Positions 48,549-58,387 of a stretch of DNA of 64,000 nucleotides are shown here, piece after piece (position 1 is the first letter of the stretch; every line of letters begins with the position of its first letter). Under the pieces are notes generated by a model. It was not told the DNA's origin. It ran no database searches and saw only the letters and a program-made list of their open reading frames with translations. The stretch is from Clostridium sp. BJN0013 (GTDB taxonomy: Bacteria > Bacillota > Clostridia > Clostridiales > Clostridiaceae): contig NZ_CP162495.1 in assembly GCF_040939125.1 (NCBI RefSeq), positions 248,001 to 312,000 of the forward strand. The letters are read 5' to 3'. The position numbers and the translations under genes are program-made.

Positions 48549-49847
48549 ATGTCAAAATTTTTTAATTTACCTGTAGTAGGTATCGATGTTTCTGCTGATT
48601 ATTCTATGGTTGCAATACTAGCCCCTGATGGAGCAGTTTATAGAAAGGCTTTCAAGATAATGCACACTTCTGATGGTTTCTCTTATCTTCTCAAAGAAAT
48701 GAGAAAAGTGGAAAAAGAGTTCTCCATGAAACCATCACTTTTCATGGAATCAACTGGTGTTTACCATTTAACTCTTTTCCACTTCCTAAAGAATAACGAA
48801 TTAGAAACTTTCGTTATAAATCCTCTTATTACTAATAGTAACAAAAATTTAGGAATAAGAAAAGTGAAAAATGATAAAATGGATGCCTTAACTATTGCAA
48901 ACATAGCAAAATTTCAAAATATAAAAATGTCTGATTATTTAGATATCCCAATATTTGCTGTAAGATCACTTTGTCGTGATTACTACAGCCTTATAGATAA
49001 CCGTTCCCAGTTCAAGAAAAAGTTATCTTCTGATCTTAGAACGTTTTTTCCTGGATATCATAATGTTTTTTCTGACGTAGCTGGTGTTACTTCATTAGCA
49101 GTTTTAAGTAAATTTTCATCCCCTAAAGCAATTGTTGATGCACCAAAAGATGATTTAATTGCTTTACTAAAGGAAAATTCTTGTAAATCAATTGACTGGT
49201 GTACAAACACATATAACAAACTTTTAAACGCTGCACTAAGTGCTGTACAAATAGGAATAACCAATAATTCCTTTAAAGTAACTATAGGCATAAATATAAA
49301 GCTTTTAAACATCATTAATGAACAAATTGAAACTCTAGTAAATGAAATAGAATCAGCAGTTAAAAATGACTCAACACCTGCTTCATTTAAGAACAACATA
49401 GCATTGCTTCTTTCTTTCAAAGGTATAGGCTTTATTACAGCTGTAACCATAATGAGTGAAATAGGCGATCCTACAAGGTTCAAGCATCCAAAAGAAATGG
49501 TTGCTTTCTTTGGAATTGACCCTTCAGTTAGTCAATCCGGGAAATTTAATAGTGACCAAAATAAAATGTCCAAGCGTGGTACACGCTTTGGTAGAAGAGC
49601 ACTTTATGCTGCTGCTCTTGCATCAATAAGAAAATCCAAAACTGGTAAACCAATTAACAGTGTTCTTTACCAGTATCGCAATAAAAACTTAAATGGTAAG
49701 AAGAAGAAAGTTGCTCTTTGTGCAATTATGCACAAACTTGTAAAGTACATATTTGCAGTTCTTAGAGATCAAAAGCCTTATGAAATTCGTGAACCAAAAC
49801 TGCACAACCAAATGTATGTTACTAATTTTTCAAGATCAGTTTCTTAA
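48549..49847 (+). CDS. IS110-family DEDD transposase/recombinase
   Basis: This 432-residue protein is identical to the one at 4307-5605, with the same DEDD and Tnp_IS110 motifs (GIDVSADYS, FMESTGVYH, KGIGFITAVTIMSEIG, FGIDPSVSQSGK). Its leader, SD and start are the same too. The lack of any difference points to recent duplication. Confidence 0.93.
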   Translation: MSKFFNLPVVGIDVSADYSMVAILAPDGAVYRKAFKIMHTSDGFSYLLKEMRKVEKEFSMKPSLFMESTGVYHLTLFHFLKNNELETFVINPLITNSNKNLGIRKVKNDKMDALTIANIAKFQNIKMSDYLDIPIFAVRSLCRDYYSLIDNRSQFKKKLSSDLRTFFPGYHNVFSDVAGVTSLAVLSKFSSPKAIVDAPKDDLIALLKENSCKSIDWCTNTYNKLLNAALSAVQIGITNNSFKVTIGINIKLLNIINEQIETLVNEIESAVKNDSTPASFKNNIALLLSFKGIGFITAVTIMSEIGDPTRFKHPKEMVAFFGIDPSVSQSGKFNSDQNKMSKRGTRFGRRALYAAALASIRKSKTGKPINSVLYQYRNKNLNGKKKKVALCAIMHKLVKYIFAVLRDQKPYEIREPKLHNQMYVTNFSRSVS

Positions 49848-50269
49848 CCACTTAGACAAATTAATTATGGTCCAAATTGGATAAATTATTTCCAATTTAG
49901 TTTTAGTAAAAATTTGCCATAGTTCGTATTTTTTTATGGTTTGTTTGCCATGCTCTTTTTTGCTCTTAAATTTAGTAAATAAATTTTTTAAATTAACTAT
50001 TGACTTTTACTAGCTGGTCTTTTTGCTATAATAAAAAATAAAGTATTTTAAAAGTACTTTTATATGAGATTAACTTTAATATTGTTTATATATCGGCGAT
50101 TATTTTAATAATTTGATATATTTTTTTATAAAATATATCAAGTTGGTAGGTATTTTTTCAATCTATAGCTTTTTAAGAAGATTAATGTTTAAATATGCAC
50201 TTTTATATATGCTAGGACTTTGTTAAAATATATTTAATAATTTAAAAGCTTTTAAAAGGTGGGATATTA

Positions 50270-51205
50270 GTGGCAAGAAATACATCGGTTGGAGGACAGG
50301 CAATAATAGAAGGGGTTATGATGAGAGGAATATGTGGCATAGCCACAGCTATAAGAAAATCAAATGGTGAAATTATTGTTAATATAGAAAAAAATATACC
50401 TTATAGTAAAAGAAATGTTTTTTTAGGGTTACCTATTATAAGGGGATTTGTATCCTTGATAGAATCTCTAGTCATAGGCATACGTACATTGAATTATTCT
50501 GCTTCTTTTTTTGAAGAATGTGAAGAACCATCTAAATTTGACAGGTGGTTTCAAAATATATTCAAAGAAAAAACTGAAAATGTGATCATGGTAACAACTT
50601 TATTTATATCTTTAGTTATTGCCACACTTTTATTTTTTATATTTCCCACTTTTGTGGCAAATATATTTAAAAAATTTTCAGTATATGATAGTATAGTTCT
50701 TAATATAATTGAAGGAGTAATTAGGGTAATTGTTTTTCTTATCTATTTGCTCTTAATAGGGAATATGAAAGATATAAAAAGAGTGTTTCAGTATCATGGT
50801 GCAGAACATAAAACTATTTTTTGCTATGAAAATTCAAGAGAGCTTACATCTGAAAATGCACAGAAGTTTACCAGACTCCACCCAAGATGCGGTACTAATT
50901 TTTTATTTTTGGTTATGATAATAAGTATAATATTTTTTTCATTGACAGGTTGGGGCAACATTTTGGAGAGAATTTTATACAGAATAATTTTACTGCCTGT
51001 AGTTTCTGGAGTTACTTATGAACTTATAAAATGGGTAGGAAAAAGTGATAATTTTTTATCTAAAATTATATCTTATCCTGGACTTATGCTTCAGAAAATT
51101 ACTACAAGAGAGCCAGATTATGAACAATTGGAAGTGGCAATTAGAGCCTTAAAGAGTGCAGAGGGAATAGACAAAAATCAAGGGGAAAGTAGAGAATTAC
51201 TGTGA
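50270..51205 (+). CDS. DUF1385 membrane protein
   Basis: The 311-residue membrane protein starts with TSVGGQAIIEGVMMRG, the DUF1385 signature, then has three or four hydrophobic helices (~100-130, ~145-170, ~215-250) and the conserved FQYHGAEHKTIFCYE and TRLHPRCGTNFLFLV motifs with His and Cys residues. Function is not established. GTG start behind AAAAGGTGGG. It overlaps prmC by one base (TGATG), and the DUF1385-prmC-prfA order is conserved in Clostridia, so translation factors and this gene form an operon. Confidence 0.9.
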   Translation: MARNTSVGGQAIIEGVMMRGICGIATAIRKSNGEIIVNIEKNIPYSKRNVFLGLPIIRGFVSLIESLVIGIRTLNYSASFFEECEEPSKFDRWFQNIFKEKTENVIMVTTLFISLVIATLLFFIFPTFVANIFKKFSVYDSIVLNIIEGVIRVIVFLIYLLLIGNMKDIKRVFQYHGAEHKTIFCYENSRELTSENAQKFTRLHPRCGTNFLFLVMIISIIFFSLTGWGNILERILYRIILLPVVSGVTYELIKWVGKSDNFLSKIISYPGLMLQKITTREPDYEQLEVAIRALKSAEGIDKNQGESRELL

Positions 51206-52068
51206 TGGTTAAATTTAATGATATTAATACACTTTTGAAATATGGTTATAAAGTTTTAAAAGATAAAAAAATTAGTAGTTATGTTTTAGATTCCCAGCTT
51301 TTATTAGGGAAGGCTATAAATAAGGATAGACTATTTATATTTATAAATGCAGATTATAAAGTTACCAAGGAAGAGTCCGAAAAATATTATTATTATTTGA
51401 AATTGAGATCAAAAAAAATGCCTGTAAAATATATATTAGGACAATGCGAATTTATGGGAATGGATTTCATAGTAAAGCCTGGAGTATTAATACCCCGGCC
51501 AGATACTGAAACTTTAGTAGAACAGGCTTTAGAAGAAATAAATAATAATAAATTTTATAATATATGTGATTTATGTTGTGGCACAGGAGCTATTGGAGTA
51601 TCATTAGCTAAGTTTATGGAACATATAAATGTAGTATGTTGTGATATATCAGATACAGCCTGTGAGGTGGCAGAACAGAATGTAAGAAGGTACAGTTTGA
51701 ATAAAAGAATAAGTATTGTTAAAAGTGATTTAATGGAGTATTTTATTTTAAACAAAATAAAATTTAATCTGATTGTATGTAATCCTCCTTATATAAAAGA
51801 AAGTGTTATAGATACTCTAATGGAGGATGTAAAGAACTATGAACCCCATGCAGCTTTAAGTGGAGGAGAAGATGGATTAGAGTTTTATAGGAAAATAGTT
51901 AAACAGAGTCTAAAAGTTCTAATTGAAAATGGTATGCTTATGTTTGAGATAGGATATGATCAGAAAAAAGATGTTACAAGTATACTAATGAGATATGGAT
52001 TTAAAAATATAACCTGTATAAAAGATTTGGCAGGAAAAGATAGAGTCATTAAAGCAGTGATTGTATAA
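51205..52068 (+). CDS. prmC: Release factor glutamine methyltransferase
   Basis: The 287-residue methyltransferase modifies the Gln of the GGQ motif in release factors. It has the N-terminal helical domain (~1-80) and a Rossmann fold with ICDLCCGTGAIGVSLAKF, then IVCNPPYIKE, the NPPY catalytic motif that binds Gln, at ~190. The ATG overlaps the stop of the DUF1385 gene. Its substrate gene prfA is next, 117 bases on. Confidence 0.95.
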   Translation: MVKFNDINTLLKYGYKVLKDKKISSYVLDSQLLLGKAINKDRLFIFINADYKVTKEESEKYYYYLKLRSKKMPVKYILGQCEFMGMDFIVKPGVLIPRPDTETLVEQALEEINNNKFYNICDLCCGTGAIGVSLAKFMEHINVVCCDISDTACEVAEQNVRRYSLNKRISIVKSDLMEYFILNKIKFNLIVCNPPYIKESVIDTLMEDVKNYEPHAALSGGEDGLEFYRKIVKQSLKVLIENGMLMFEIGYDQKKDVTSILMRYGFKNITCIKDLAGKDRVIKAVIV

Positions 52069-52185
52069 CATTTAAATGATATACAATAGATATTATTTTT
52101 TAGGATTATAACATTTATTGTGATGAGTAGAAATGATATGATATAATAATTAGTTGTGAAAATATTTATACGGAGTGATAAAATT

Positions 52186-53259
52186 ATGTTAGAAAGGCTT
52201 AATTTCATAGAAAATAAATATGAAGAACTATCTATTAAAATAAGTGATCCTATGATTATAGCAGATCAAAAAAAGTGGCAGAAATTATGCAAGGAACATG
52301 CAGAATTAGAAGAGATAGTTATCAAATATAGAGAATACAAAGAAGCTTTGCAAGATTTGGAAGATAATAAAGAAATGTTGCGAGAAGAAACGGATAAAGA
52401 TATGAGGGAGATGGAACAGGAAGAAATAAAAAGACTGGGGGATGTTATAGAAAAAAGAGAAAACGAACTTAAAATATTACTTCTTCCTAAAGACCCAAAT
52501 GATGATAAAAATGTATTTGTAGAGATAAGAGGAGGTGCAGGAGGCGAAGAGGCAGCTTTATTTGCAGCAAATCTTACAAGAATGTATACACGATATGCAG
52601 AGATTAAAGGATGGAAGGTAGAGACTATAAGTTTAAGTGCTACTGATATAGGTGGATTTAAAGAAATTGTATTTATGGTAAAAGGTAAAGATGCCTATAG
52701 CAGATTGAAATATGAAAGCGGTACTCACAGGGTGCAGAGGGTTCCAGATACAGAATCCAGTGGTAGAATTCATACATCAACGGCTACTGTAGCTGTACTA
52801 CCAGAAGTTAATGATGTGGATATAGTGGTTAATCCTAATGATATAAGGATAGATGTATTTAGGGCATCAGGCCATGGTGGACAGTGTGTTAACACTACTG
52901 ATTCAGCGGTGAGAATTACACATTTACCAACAGGACTTGTGGTATCCTGTCAGGATGAAAAATCTCAGCTTAAAAATAAAGAGAAGGCTATGAAGGTACT
53001 TAAATCAAGGCTTTATGAAAAAGCTCAGGAAGAAAGAAATGCCAGTATAGCAGAAGATAGAAAAAATCAGGTAGGCACAGGGGATAGAAGTGAACGAATA
53101 AGAACCTACAATTACCCACAGGGAAGAGTTACGGATCATAGAATAGGAATGACTTTATATAAACTTGATTCATTTTTAAATGGAGATATAGATGAAATAA
53201 TAGATGCATTGATAACAGAGGATCAAGCACAGAAGATGAAATCCATAGGTAACAGATAA
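52186..53259 (+). CDS. prfA: Peptide chain release factor 1
   Basis: The 357-residue factor ends translation at UAA and UAG. It shows [18 protein letters not shown], the PxT-type anticodon region, the catalytic [20 protein letters not shown] (GGQ near residue 233) and [21 protein letters not shown] precedes the ATG at 52186; the longer frame from 52156 has no SD. It follows prmC and is followed by a gene with an unusual leader. Confidence 0.96.
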   Translation: MLERLNFIENKYEELSIKISDPMIIADQKKWQKLCKEHAELEEIVIKYREYKEALQDLEDNKEMLREETDKDMREMEQEEIKRLGDVIEKRENELKILLLPKDPNDDKNVFVEIRGGAGGEEAALFAANLTRMYTRYAEIKGWKVETISLSATDIGGFKEIVFMVKGKDAYSRLKYESGTHRVQRVPDTESSGRIHTSTATVAVLPEVNDVDIVVNPNDIRIDVFRASGHGGQCVNTTDSAVRITHLPTGLVVSCQDEKSQLKNKEKAMKVLKSRLYEKAQEERNASIAEDRKNQVGTGDRSERIRTYNYPQGRVTDHRIGMTLYKLDSFLNGDIDEIIDALITEDQAQKMKSIGNR

Positions 53260-53286
53260 GAATTATTGGAGGAATCCAGAAAGGAG

Positions 53287-53322
53287 ATGAAACCGTTAAG
53301 TTCTACTAACGGGAAAGTATGA
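53287..53322 (+). other. 11-codon leader ORF and hairpin before the 53319 gene
   Basis: ATG at 53287 opens an 11-codon frame (MKPLSSTNGKV) whose TGA overlaps the next ATG as ATGA. The hairpin CCGTTA/TAACGG (53293-53298 with 53307-53312) lies inside it. The SD AAAGGAG (53280-53286) touches this first ATG and is 32 bases from the main start. Either coupling from the leader or looping out of the hairpin could serve the main gene. Confidence 0.45.
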
Positions 53323-53954
53323 ATATAGATAAAGCCATTAGAAAGCAAAAAAAATCTTATAAGATATTTCTGCTATCGATGGTCTTTATTTTTTTTCTCT
53401 TACCAATAGTTTTTATTTTAAACAGAAAATTTTATATATTTTATATGTTCTATCTCATAGTTTTAGAGATTCTTATTTTTTTAGCAATTGTTGTTACAAT
53501 TAATAATGAATTTTTAAAATTCGAATATGACGGATATAGGTTAAAAATAAATATGGGAGTAAGAAATATTAAATTAAATATAATATGTAATAAAGTTGTA
53601 TTAGTACATGTAGAAAATTATGTAGTAAAAAATAATAAAGTAGTGGATTTTAGAATTATTTTTTTATCTACAGCTAAATTTAGAAATAATAGAATGATTC
53701 CTGTAAACAGAGAATTTTTAAAGAAACATCTTTATTTAGCTCATCAATATAATAAGCTTAAAATTTTACGTCCTAATACAAAATTTTATTATACTATAAT
53801 AAAAAATGGAAGGTTAAATAAATATCTTTTTTTGGATACTGTTTATAAAAGTTGTGTTTATGCCTATTTTACTGAAGAAACCATAGAAAAAATAAAATAC
53901 TATAGAGAAAATTCGGAAAATTATAATCTGTATAGAAAAAATATAACTACTTAA
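53319..53954 (+). CDS. Conserved clostridial membrane protein of unknown function
   Basis: The 211-residue protein has two N-terminal membrane helices (~15-33 and ~40-61) and a basic cytoplasmic part of beta and helix segments (YDGYRLKINMGVRNIKLNI, VVDFRIIFLSTAKF, EETIEKIKYYREN). I do not recognise a domain. It lies between prfA and a ZIP transporter. Its start overlaps an 11-codon leader frame. A repeat copy follows 44 bases after the stop. Confidence 0.65.
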   Translation: MNIDKAIRKQKKSYKIFLLSMVFIFFLLPIVFILNRKFYIFYMFYLIVLEILIFLAIVVTINNEFLKFEYDGYRLKINMGVRNIKLNIICNKVVLVHVENYVVKNNKVVDFRIIFLSTAKFRNNRMIPVNREFLKKHLYLAHQYNKLKILRPNTKFYYTIIKNGRLNKYLFLDTVYKSCVYAYFTEETIEKIKYYRENSENYNLYRKNITT

Positions 53955-53997
53955 AAATATAATTCATATATTATAGATTTCTGCAATAAATATTAAA

Positions 53998-54148
53998 TAT
54001 CAAGTGATTCTTAGATTCAGGTGGAGTTTGCTCATAAGGAATGCTTTTCTCCATCTAAATCTTAGAAAAACTTATCCAGGGATTAGTAATGCTCATCCCC
54101 CTACTTTGAACAAATTAGGGGCTTAGCTAATTACTGCCTTTGGATGAA
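53998..54148 (+). repeat. Intergenic repeat, full copy
   Basis: TATCAAGTGATTCTTAGATT at the left and CTTTGGATGAA at the right. The left hairpin is nearly perfect (AGATTCAGGTGGAG with CTCCATCTAAATCT). Confidence 0.85.
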
Positions 54149-54172
54149 TAAATAGATAAAGGTGATTTTATT

Positions 54173-54895
54173 TTGCATACAGATATGTTTTATATACTAA
54201 TAGTAGGAAGTATAGTATCCCTTTTGGGAACTATGATAGGTGCTTCATTAGGAGTAGCAGTGAAAAAACCTTCTAACAAATTATTGGGATTTATAATTGG
54301 TTTTGCAGGGGGGATAATGTTATCGGTAGTAGTATTTGATTTGATTCCGGAAGCCATTGGCAAATGGAGTTTTTTGCCTACTATAGTATTTGTGATTTTA
54401 GGAGTTATAATTATTGCTATAGTTGATGACAAAATAAATATAAATAACTCTAACAGACATATTAAAGCAGCATTTATGGCTTCATTAGGGCTTATGCTTC
54501 ATAACTTTCCAGAAGGTATAATAGTGGGATGTGGCTTTGCTGCAGGCAGTACACTTGGAATAAAAATGAGTATTATAATTACAATTCATGATATACCAGA
54601 AGGTATCGCAGTAGCAGCACCGCTTATGGCATCTAAAGTAAAAATTTCAAAGATACTTTTTTATGCCTTTATTACAGCCTTTCCTACTGCTATAGGAACC
54701 TTTATAGGTGCTTATATAGCAAATATTTCTACTGGGATATTAAATATATGTATTTCTATGGCCTCTGGAATAATGCTGTATGTTATATGTGGAGAAATGA
54801 TACCAGAATCTTCAAAACTTTGGGAAGGCATAACAAGTACATTGGGAACCTTAAGTGGCATTATTTTAGGGCTTGTAATAGTACAGGTATTATAA
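54173..54895 (+). CDS. ZIP-family metal transporter
   Basis: The 240-residue membrane protein has about eight helices and the ZIP metal motifs LMLHNFPEGIIVGCGFA in helix 4 and IHDIPEGIAVAAPL in helix 5. These His, Asn, Glu residues bind zinc or a similar divalent ion for uptake. The start is TTG behind AAAGGTGAT. It is 66 bases before tsaC on the same strand. The metal preference cannot be told by eye. Confidence 0.9.
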   Translation: MHTDMFYILIVGSIVSLLGTMIGASLGVAVKKPSNKLLGFIIGFAGGIMLSVVVFDLIPEAIGKWSFLPTIVFVILGVIIIAIVDDKININNSNRHIKAAFMASLGLMLHNFPEGIIVGCGFAAGSTLGIKMSIIITIHDIPEGIAVAAPLMASKVKISKILFYAFITAFPTAIGTFIGAYIANISTGILNICISMASGIMLYVICGEMIPESSKLWEGITSTLGTLSGIILGLVIVQVL

Positions 54896-54961
54896 ATCTT
54901 AGAGTCTAATAGAATAGCATATTAAAAATTTGTTTTAATTTTAAAGAAGGGATATTATTTT

Positions 54962-56014
54962 ATGAATACAAAAGTAAAAATTTTAGATGAAAATGATTTG
55001 GATCTAGAAATTATTAGAGAAGCGGGAAAAATAATAAGAGATGGAGGGCTGGTAACTTTTCCTACAGAAACTGTATATGGACTTGGAGCAAATGCTTTGG
55101 ATCCTGAAGCGGTAAAGAAGATATTTAAAGCTAAAGGCAGACCTCAGGATAATCCTTTAATTGTACATATAGCTGATATAGAAGATATGAAACCGTTAGT
55201 TGTAGATATATCACCTATGGCTCTCAAGTTCATAAAAAATTTTTGGCCTGGACCTATGACTATAATTCTTTCAAAATCATCTGTTATTCCAGATATTACA
55301 AGCGCATCTCTTGATAGTGTAGGAATTAGGATGCCATCTAATATTATAGCAAGGGAACTTATAAAGGCAGCAAAGGTTCCTATTGCAGCACCTTCTGCAA
55401 ATATATCAGGAAAACCAAGCCCTACTGATGTAGATAGATGTATAGAAGATTTAAATGGCAAAGTAGATATTATATTAGGGGGAAATATATGTGATGTTGG
55501 GTTAGAATCTACAGTTATAGATTGTACTGTAAGTCCTAGTTGTATATTAAGACCAGGTGGTATAACTTTTGAGATGTTAAAAGAAATAGAAAAAGAAATT
55601 TATATTGATCCAGCTATAATGAAAAAAACAGAGGGAAGTAACAGACCTAAATCCCCTGGAATGAAGTATAGACATTATGCTCCTAATGCTCCAGTAAAAA
55701 TAGTTAAAGGGGATTTAAATAAAACTATTGCAAAAATCAATGAAATGGTAGAAAATTATATAGATGAAAATAAAATTGTAGGAATAATTGCTACAGATGA
55801 GACAAGAAGATTTTATAAAAATGCATTGATAATATCGGTAGGAAGTAGACATAATATGTCAAGTGTGTCTAAAAATTTATTTGAAACACTTAGAAGTTTT
55901 GATGATAATAAAGTAGATATTATAATATCAGAGGCTTTTGAGGAAAAAGGCATTGGATTAGCAATAATGAACAGATTGAATAAATCTGCTGGTTTTGATA
56001 TTATAAAAGTATAA
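54962..56014 (+). CDS. tsaC: Threonylcarbamoyl-AMP synthase (Sua5 type)
   Basis: The 350-residue protein has the YrdC/TsaC domain (~14-205: GGLVTFPTETVYGLGANALD, KAKGRPQDNPLIVHI, PIAAPSANISGKPSPT, STVIDCT) and the C-terminal Sua5 extension (~215-350: RPKSPGMKYRHYAPNAPV). It makes threonylcarbamoyl-AMP from Thr, bicarbonate and ATP for the t6A tRNA change. A GAAGGGA precedes the ATG. The next genes, a phosphatase and rpiB, follow as in B. subtilis ywlC-ywlE-type order. Confidence 0.95.
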   Translation: MNTKVKILDENDLDLEIIREAGKIIRDGGLVTFPTETVYGLGANALDPEAVKKIFKAKGRPQDNPLIVHIADIEDMKPLVVDISPMALKFIKNFWPGPMTIILSKSSVIPDITSASLDSVGIRMPSNIIARELIKAAKVPIAAPSANISGKPSPTDVDRCIEDLNGKVDIILGGNICDVGLESTVIDCTVSPSCILRPGGITFEMLKEIEKEIYIDPAIMKKTEGSNRPKSPGMKYRHYAPNAPVKIVKGDLNKTIAKINEMVENYIDENKIVGIIATDETRRFYKNALIISVGSRHNMSSVSKNLFETLRSFDDNKVDIIISEAFEEKGIGLAIMNRLNKSAGFDIIKV

Positions 56015-56039
56015 TTTTTATTTTAAGGGAGGTTAGTTT

Positions 56040-56498
56040 GTGAAAAGTATATTATTTGTCTGTACTGGTAATACTTGTAGAAGCTGTATGGCAGAATCTA
56101 TATTTAATTTTAAATCTGATATAAAAAATATAAAAGCTGTTTCAGCAGGATTATCAGTAGTACCAAATAGTGTGACCTCTAAAAATTCAGTAATAGTGTT
56201 AAAGGAAAATATTGGTGTAGACATAAGTAACAGAAAGGCTGTACAGTTAAGTAGTTCCATGATAAAAGATTCAAAAATTATTTTAACTATGACTGCTTAC
56301 ATGAGAGATATATTAAGACAAAATTTTGTGGATTTTAAAAATAAAATATATACTTTAAATGAATTTATATCCTTAAAAGAAGATATAAAAGATCCCTTTG
56401 GACAGGATATAACTAAATATAGAACTGTTTATAATCAACTAGAAAATAGCATTTCATTGTTGATAAAGAAGTTAAAGGAAGATACGAGCATTAATTAA
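56040..56498 (+). CDS. ywlE: Low-molecular-weight phosphatase, YwlE arginine-phosphatase type
   Basis: The 152-residue protein has the catalytic loop LFVCTGNTCRSCMAES (CX5R; residues ~7-14) and the general acid in KDPFGQDITKY. Thr within CTGNTCR is the mark that sets arginine phosphatases like YwlE apart from tyrosine phosphatases. It would reverse McsB-type arginine phosphorylation. The start is GTG behind AAGGGAGG. It sits between tsaC and rpiB. Confidence 0.87.
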   Translation: MKSILFVCTGNTCRSCMAESIFNFKSDIKNIKAVSAGLSVVPNSVTSKNSVIVLKENIGVDISNRKAVQLSSSMIKDSKIILTMTAYMRDILRQNFVDFKNKIYTLNEFISLKEDIKDPFGQDITKYRTVYNQLENSISLLIKKLKEDTSIN

Positions 56499-56595
56499 AT
56501 GTTATTATCTTCTTTTTTTGCGAGATTATATCTTTGTTAAATTATTTGCAATATAATTTTAAATGATATATTATATACTTTTGGAGGTATTTTTT

Positions 56596-57045
56596 ATGAA
56601 AATTGCTTTAGGTAGTGACCATGCAGGGTTTCCCTTGAAAAGGGAAATAATAGAACATTTAAGAAATAAAGGTCTAGAGTTTGAAGACTTTGGAACTTTT
56701 TCAGAAGAGTCCTGTGATTATCCAGATTATGCATTAAAAGTTGGAGAGCAAGTTGTAAATAAAAATTATGATTTTGGAATATTGGTATGTGGAACTGGCA
56801 TAGGAATAAGTATAGCTGCAAATAAAATACCGGGAGTCAGAGCTGCACTTTGTGGAGACACCTTTAGTGCCCATGCTTGTAGAGAGCATAATAATGCTAA
56901 TATACTAGCTATAGGGCAAAGGGTAGTAGGTGTAGGACTTGCCCTTGATATAGTAGATAATTTTTTATTCACTAAGTTTCAGGGAGGCAGACATCAAAAA
57001 AGAATAGATAAAATAGGAGAAATAGAAAAAAAATATAACGGGTAA
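56596..57045 (+). CDS. rpiB: Ribose-5-phosphate isomerase B
   Basis: The 149-residue protein matches RpiB/LacAB: MKIALGSDHAGFPLKREI, DFGTFSEESCDYPDYA, ILVCGTGIGISIAANKIPG with the catalytic Cys, and CREHNNANILAIGQRV. It interconverts ribose-5-P and ribulose-5-P. GGAGG precedes the ATG at 56596; a longer frame from 56563 runs through that SD and is unlikely. It leads to upp, linking pentose phosphate and nucleotide salvage. Confidence 0.95.
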   Translation: MKIALGSDHAGFPLKREIIEHLRNKGLEFEDFGTFSEESCDYPDYALKVGEQVVNKNYDFGILVCGTGIGISIAANKIPGVRAALCGDTFSAHACREHNNANILAIGQRVVGVGLALDIVDNFLFTKFQGGRHQKRIDKIGEIEKKYNG

Positions 57046-57120
57046 TATGGGATTGAGTAGTTATAATTATTTACTACAAATTATTAAGGAATACCTTAAT
57101 GGAATTGGAGGATATATTTA

Positions 57121-57750
57121 ATGAGCAAAGTAATACAAATAACACATCCACTTATATTACATAAATTAGCTTTAATAAGAGATCAGCATACAGGTTCTAA
57201 AGATTTTAGGGAACTTGTAGAAGAAGTAGCTATGCTTATGGCTTATGAGGTAACTAGAAATCTTCAAACAGAAGAAGTGGAAATAGAAACGCCTATATGT
57301 AAAACAACCTGTAAGATGCTTTCAGGGAAAAAAGTGGCTGTAGTACCTATATTAAGGGCAGGGCTTGGAATGGTAGGTGGAATGTTAAAACTTATACCTG
57401 CAGCAAAAGTAGGTCATATAGGGCTTTATAGGGATGAAACTACACTAAAACCAGTAGAGTATTTTTGTAAGCTGCCCCAGGATATAGGAGAAAGAGAAGT
57501 AATTGTTACAGACCCTATGCTTGCTACAGGAGGATCAGCTATAGATGCTATAACTATGTTAAAACAAAAAGGTGCTAAGAATATAAGACTTATGTGTCTA
57601 ATAGCTGCAGAAGATGGTATAAAGTCAGTTACAGAAGTACACCCAGATGTTGATATTTATACAGCGGCTATAGATAAAGAGTTGAATAAAAATGGATATA
57701 TAGTTCCAGGCCTTGGAGATGCTGGTGATAGATTATATGGAACGAAGTAA
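57121..57750 (+). CDS. upp: Uracil phosphoribosyltransferase
   Basis: The 209-residue enzyme makes UMP from uracil and PRPP. It has [25 protein letters not shown] (short parts: [23 protein letters not shown]), [15 protein letters not shown], the PRPP loop [18 protein letters not shown] and the uracil-binding [21 protein letters not shown] lies before the ATG. A strong terminator follows. Confidence 0.97.
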   Translation: MSKVIQITHPLILHKLALIRDQHTGSKDFRELVEEVAMLMAYEVTRNLQTEEVEIETPICKTTCKMLSGKKVAVVPILRAGLGMVGGMLKLIPAAKVGHIGLYRDETTLKPVEYFCKLPQDIGEREVIVTDPMLATGGSAIDAITMLKQKGAKNIRLMCLIAAEDGIKSVTEVHPDVDIYTAAIDKELNKNGYIVPGLGDAGDRLYGTK

Positions 57751-57770
57751 AAATTATTTGAGTTTTTAGT

Positions 57771-57820
57771 AAGGAAAGCCCAACTTATAACAAGATGGGC
57801 TTTCCTTAAAGTATTTTTTA
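57771..57820 (+). terminator. upp terminator
   Basis: AAGGAAAGCCCA (57771-57782) pairs perfectly with TGGGCTTTCCTT (57796-57807), followed by AAAGTATTTTTTA. Confidence 0.88.
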
Positions 57821-57958
57821 TTATAATTCATTTTTACAGGAGTAAGATTTCAATATATAACTTAATAATACTAATGCGAAAGGAATTGTTTCAAAACATT
57901 ACCTAATAGTTTATAATATATAATGTATTATTATAGTTTAAGGAGATAATTGCTAATT

Positions 57959-58375
57959 ATGAGAAAAGATTGGGATAATTATTTTATGGATATTGCTTTT
58001 GAAGTTGCAGAGAGAAGTACATGCCCTAGATTACATGTAGGAGCAGTCCTTGTAAAAAACAAAAGAATAAAGGGTACTGGATATAATGGAAGTCCTAGAG
58101 GATTAGAACATTGTGATGAGGCAGGATGTTATATGAGGGATAACCATTGTATAAGAACTATTCATGCAGAAGTAAATTGTTTGCTTGAGGTATCACCGGA
58201 TGATAGAGAAAATTCTACACTATATGTAACTCATATGCCCTGTCCAGAATGCCAAAAGTTAATAATTAACTGTGGAGTTAAAAGGGTTATATATTATGAA
58301 GATTATACACCAGAAATCAATTGGTTCAAAAAAGTACCTGAAATTGAATTAATATGTATAAAAAGAGTAGAATAA
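57959..58375 (+). CDS. dCMP deaminase-family protein
   Basis: The 138-residue zinc enzyme has MRKDWDNYFMDIAFEVAERS, VGAVLVKNKRIKGTGYNGSP, the zinc and proton-shuttle motif RTIHAEVNCLLE and the zinc cysteines in HMPCPECQKLI. This matches dCMP deaminase, which gives dUMP for thymidylate synthesis; the related ComEB has the same plan. ATG 57959 fits the family start, but AAGGAG is 13 bases away and nearer a TTG at 57950, so three more residues are possible. A repeat copy follows. Confidence 0.9.
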   Translation: MRKDWDNYFMDIAFEVAERSTCPRLHVGAVLVKNKRIKGTGYNGSPRGLEHCDEAGCYMRDNHCIRTIHAEVNCLLEVSPDDRENSTLYVTHMPCPECQKLIINCGVKRVIYYEDYTPEINWFKKVPEIELICIKRVE

Positions 58376-58387
58376 TATAATATCTGA

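Larger units (their letters stand above)
48207..50020 (+). mobile_element. IS110-family insertion sequence, copy 2
   Basis: This copy looks the same, base for base where compared, as the one at 3965-5778. Core CT is at 48205-48206 and 50019-50020. Restoring the site gives a minus-strand SD, AAAAGGAGGAAT, just before the chemotaxis receptor start. The shared 10-bp target with copy 1 shows strong site choice. Confidence 0.9.
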
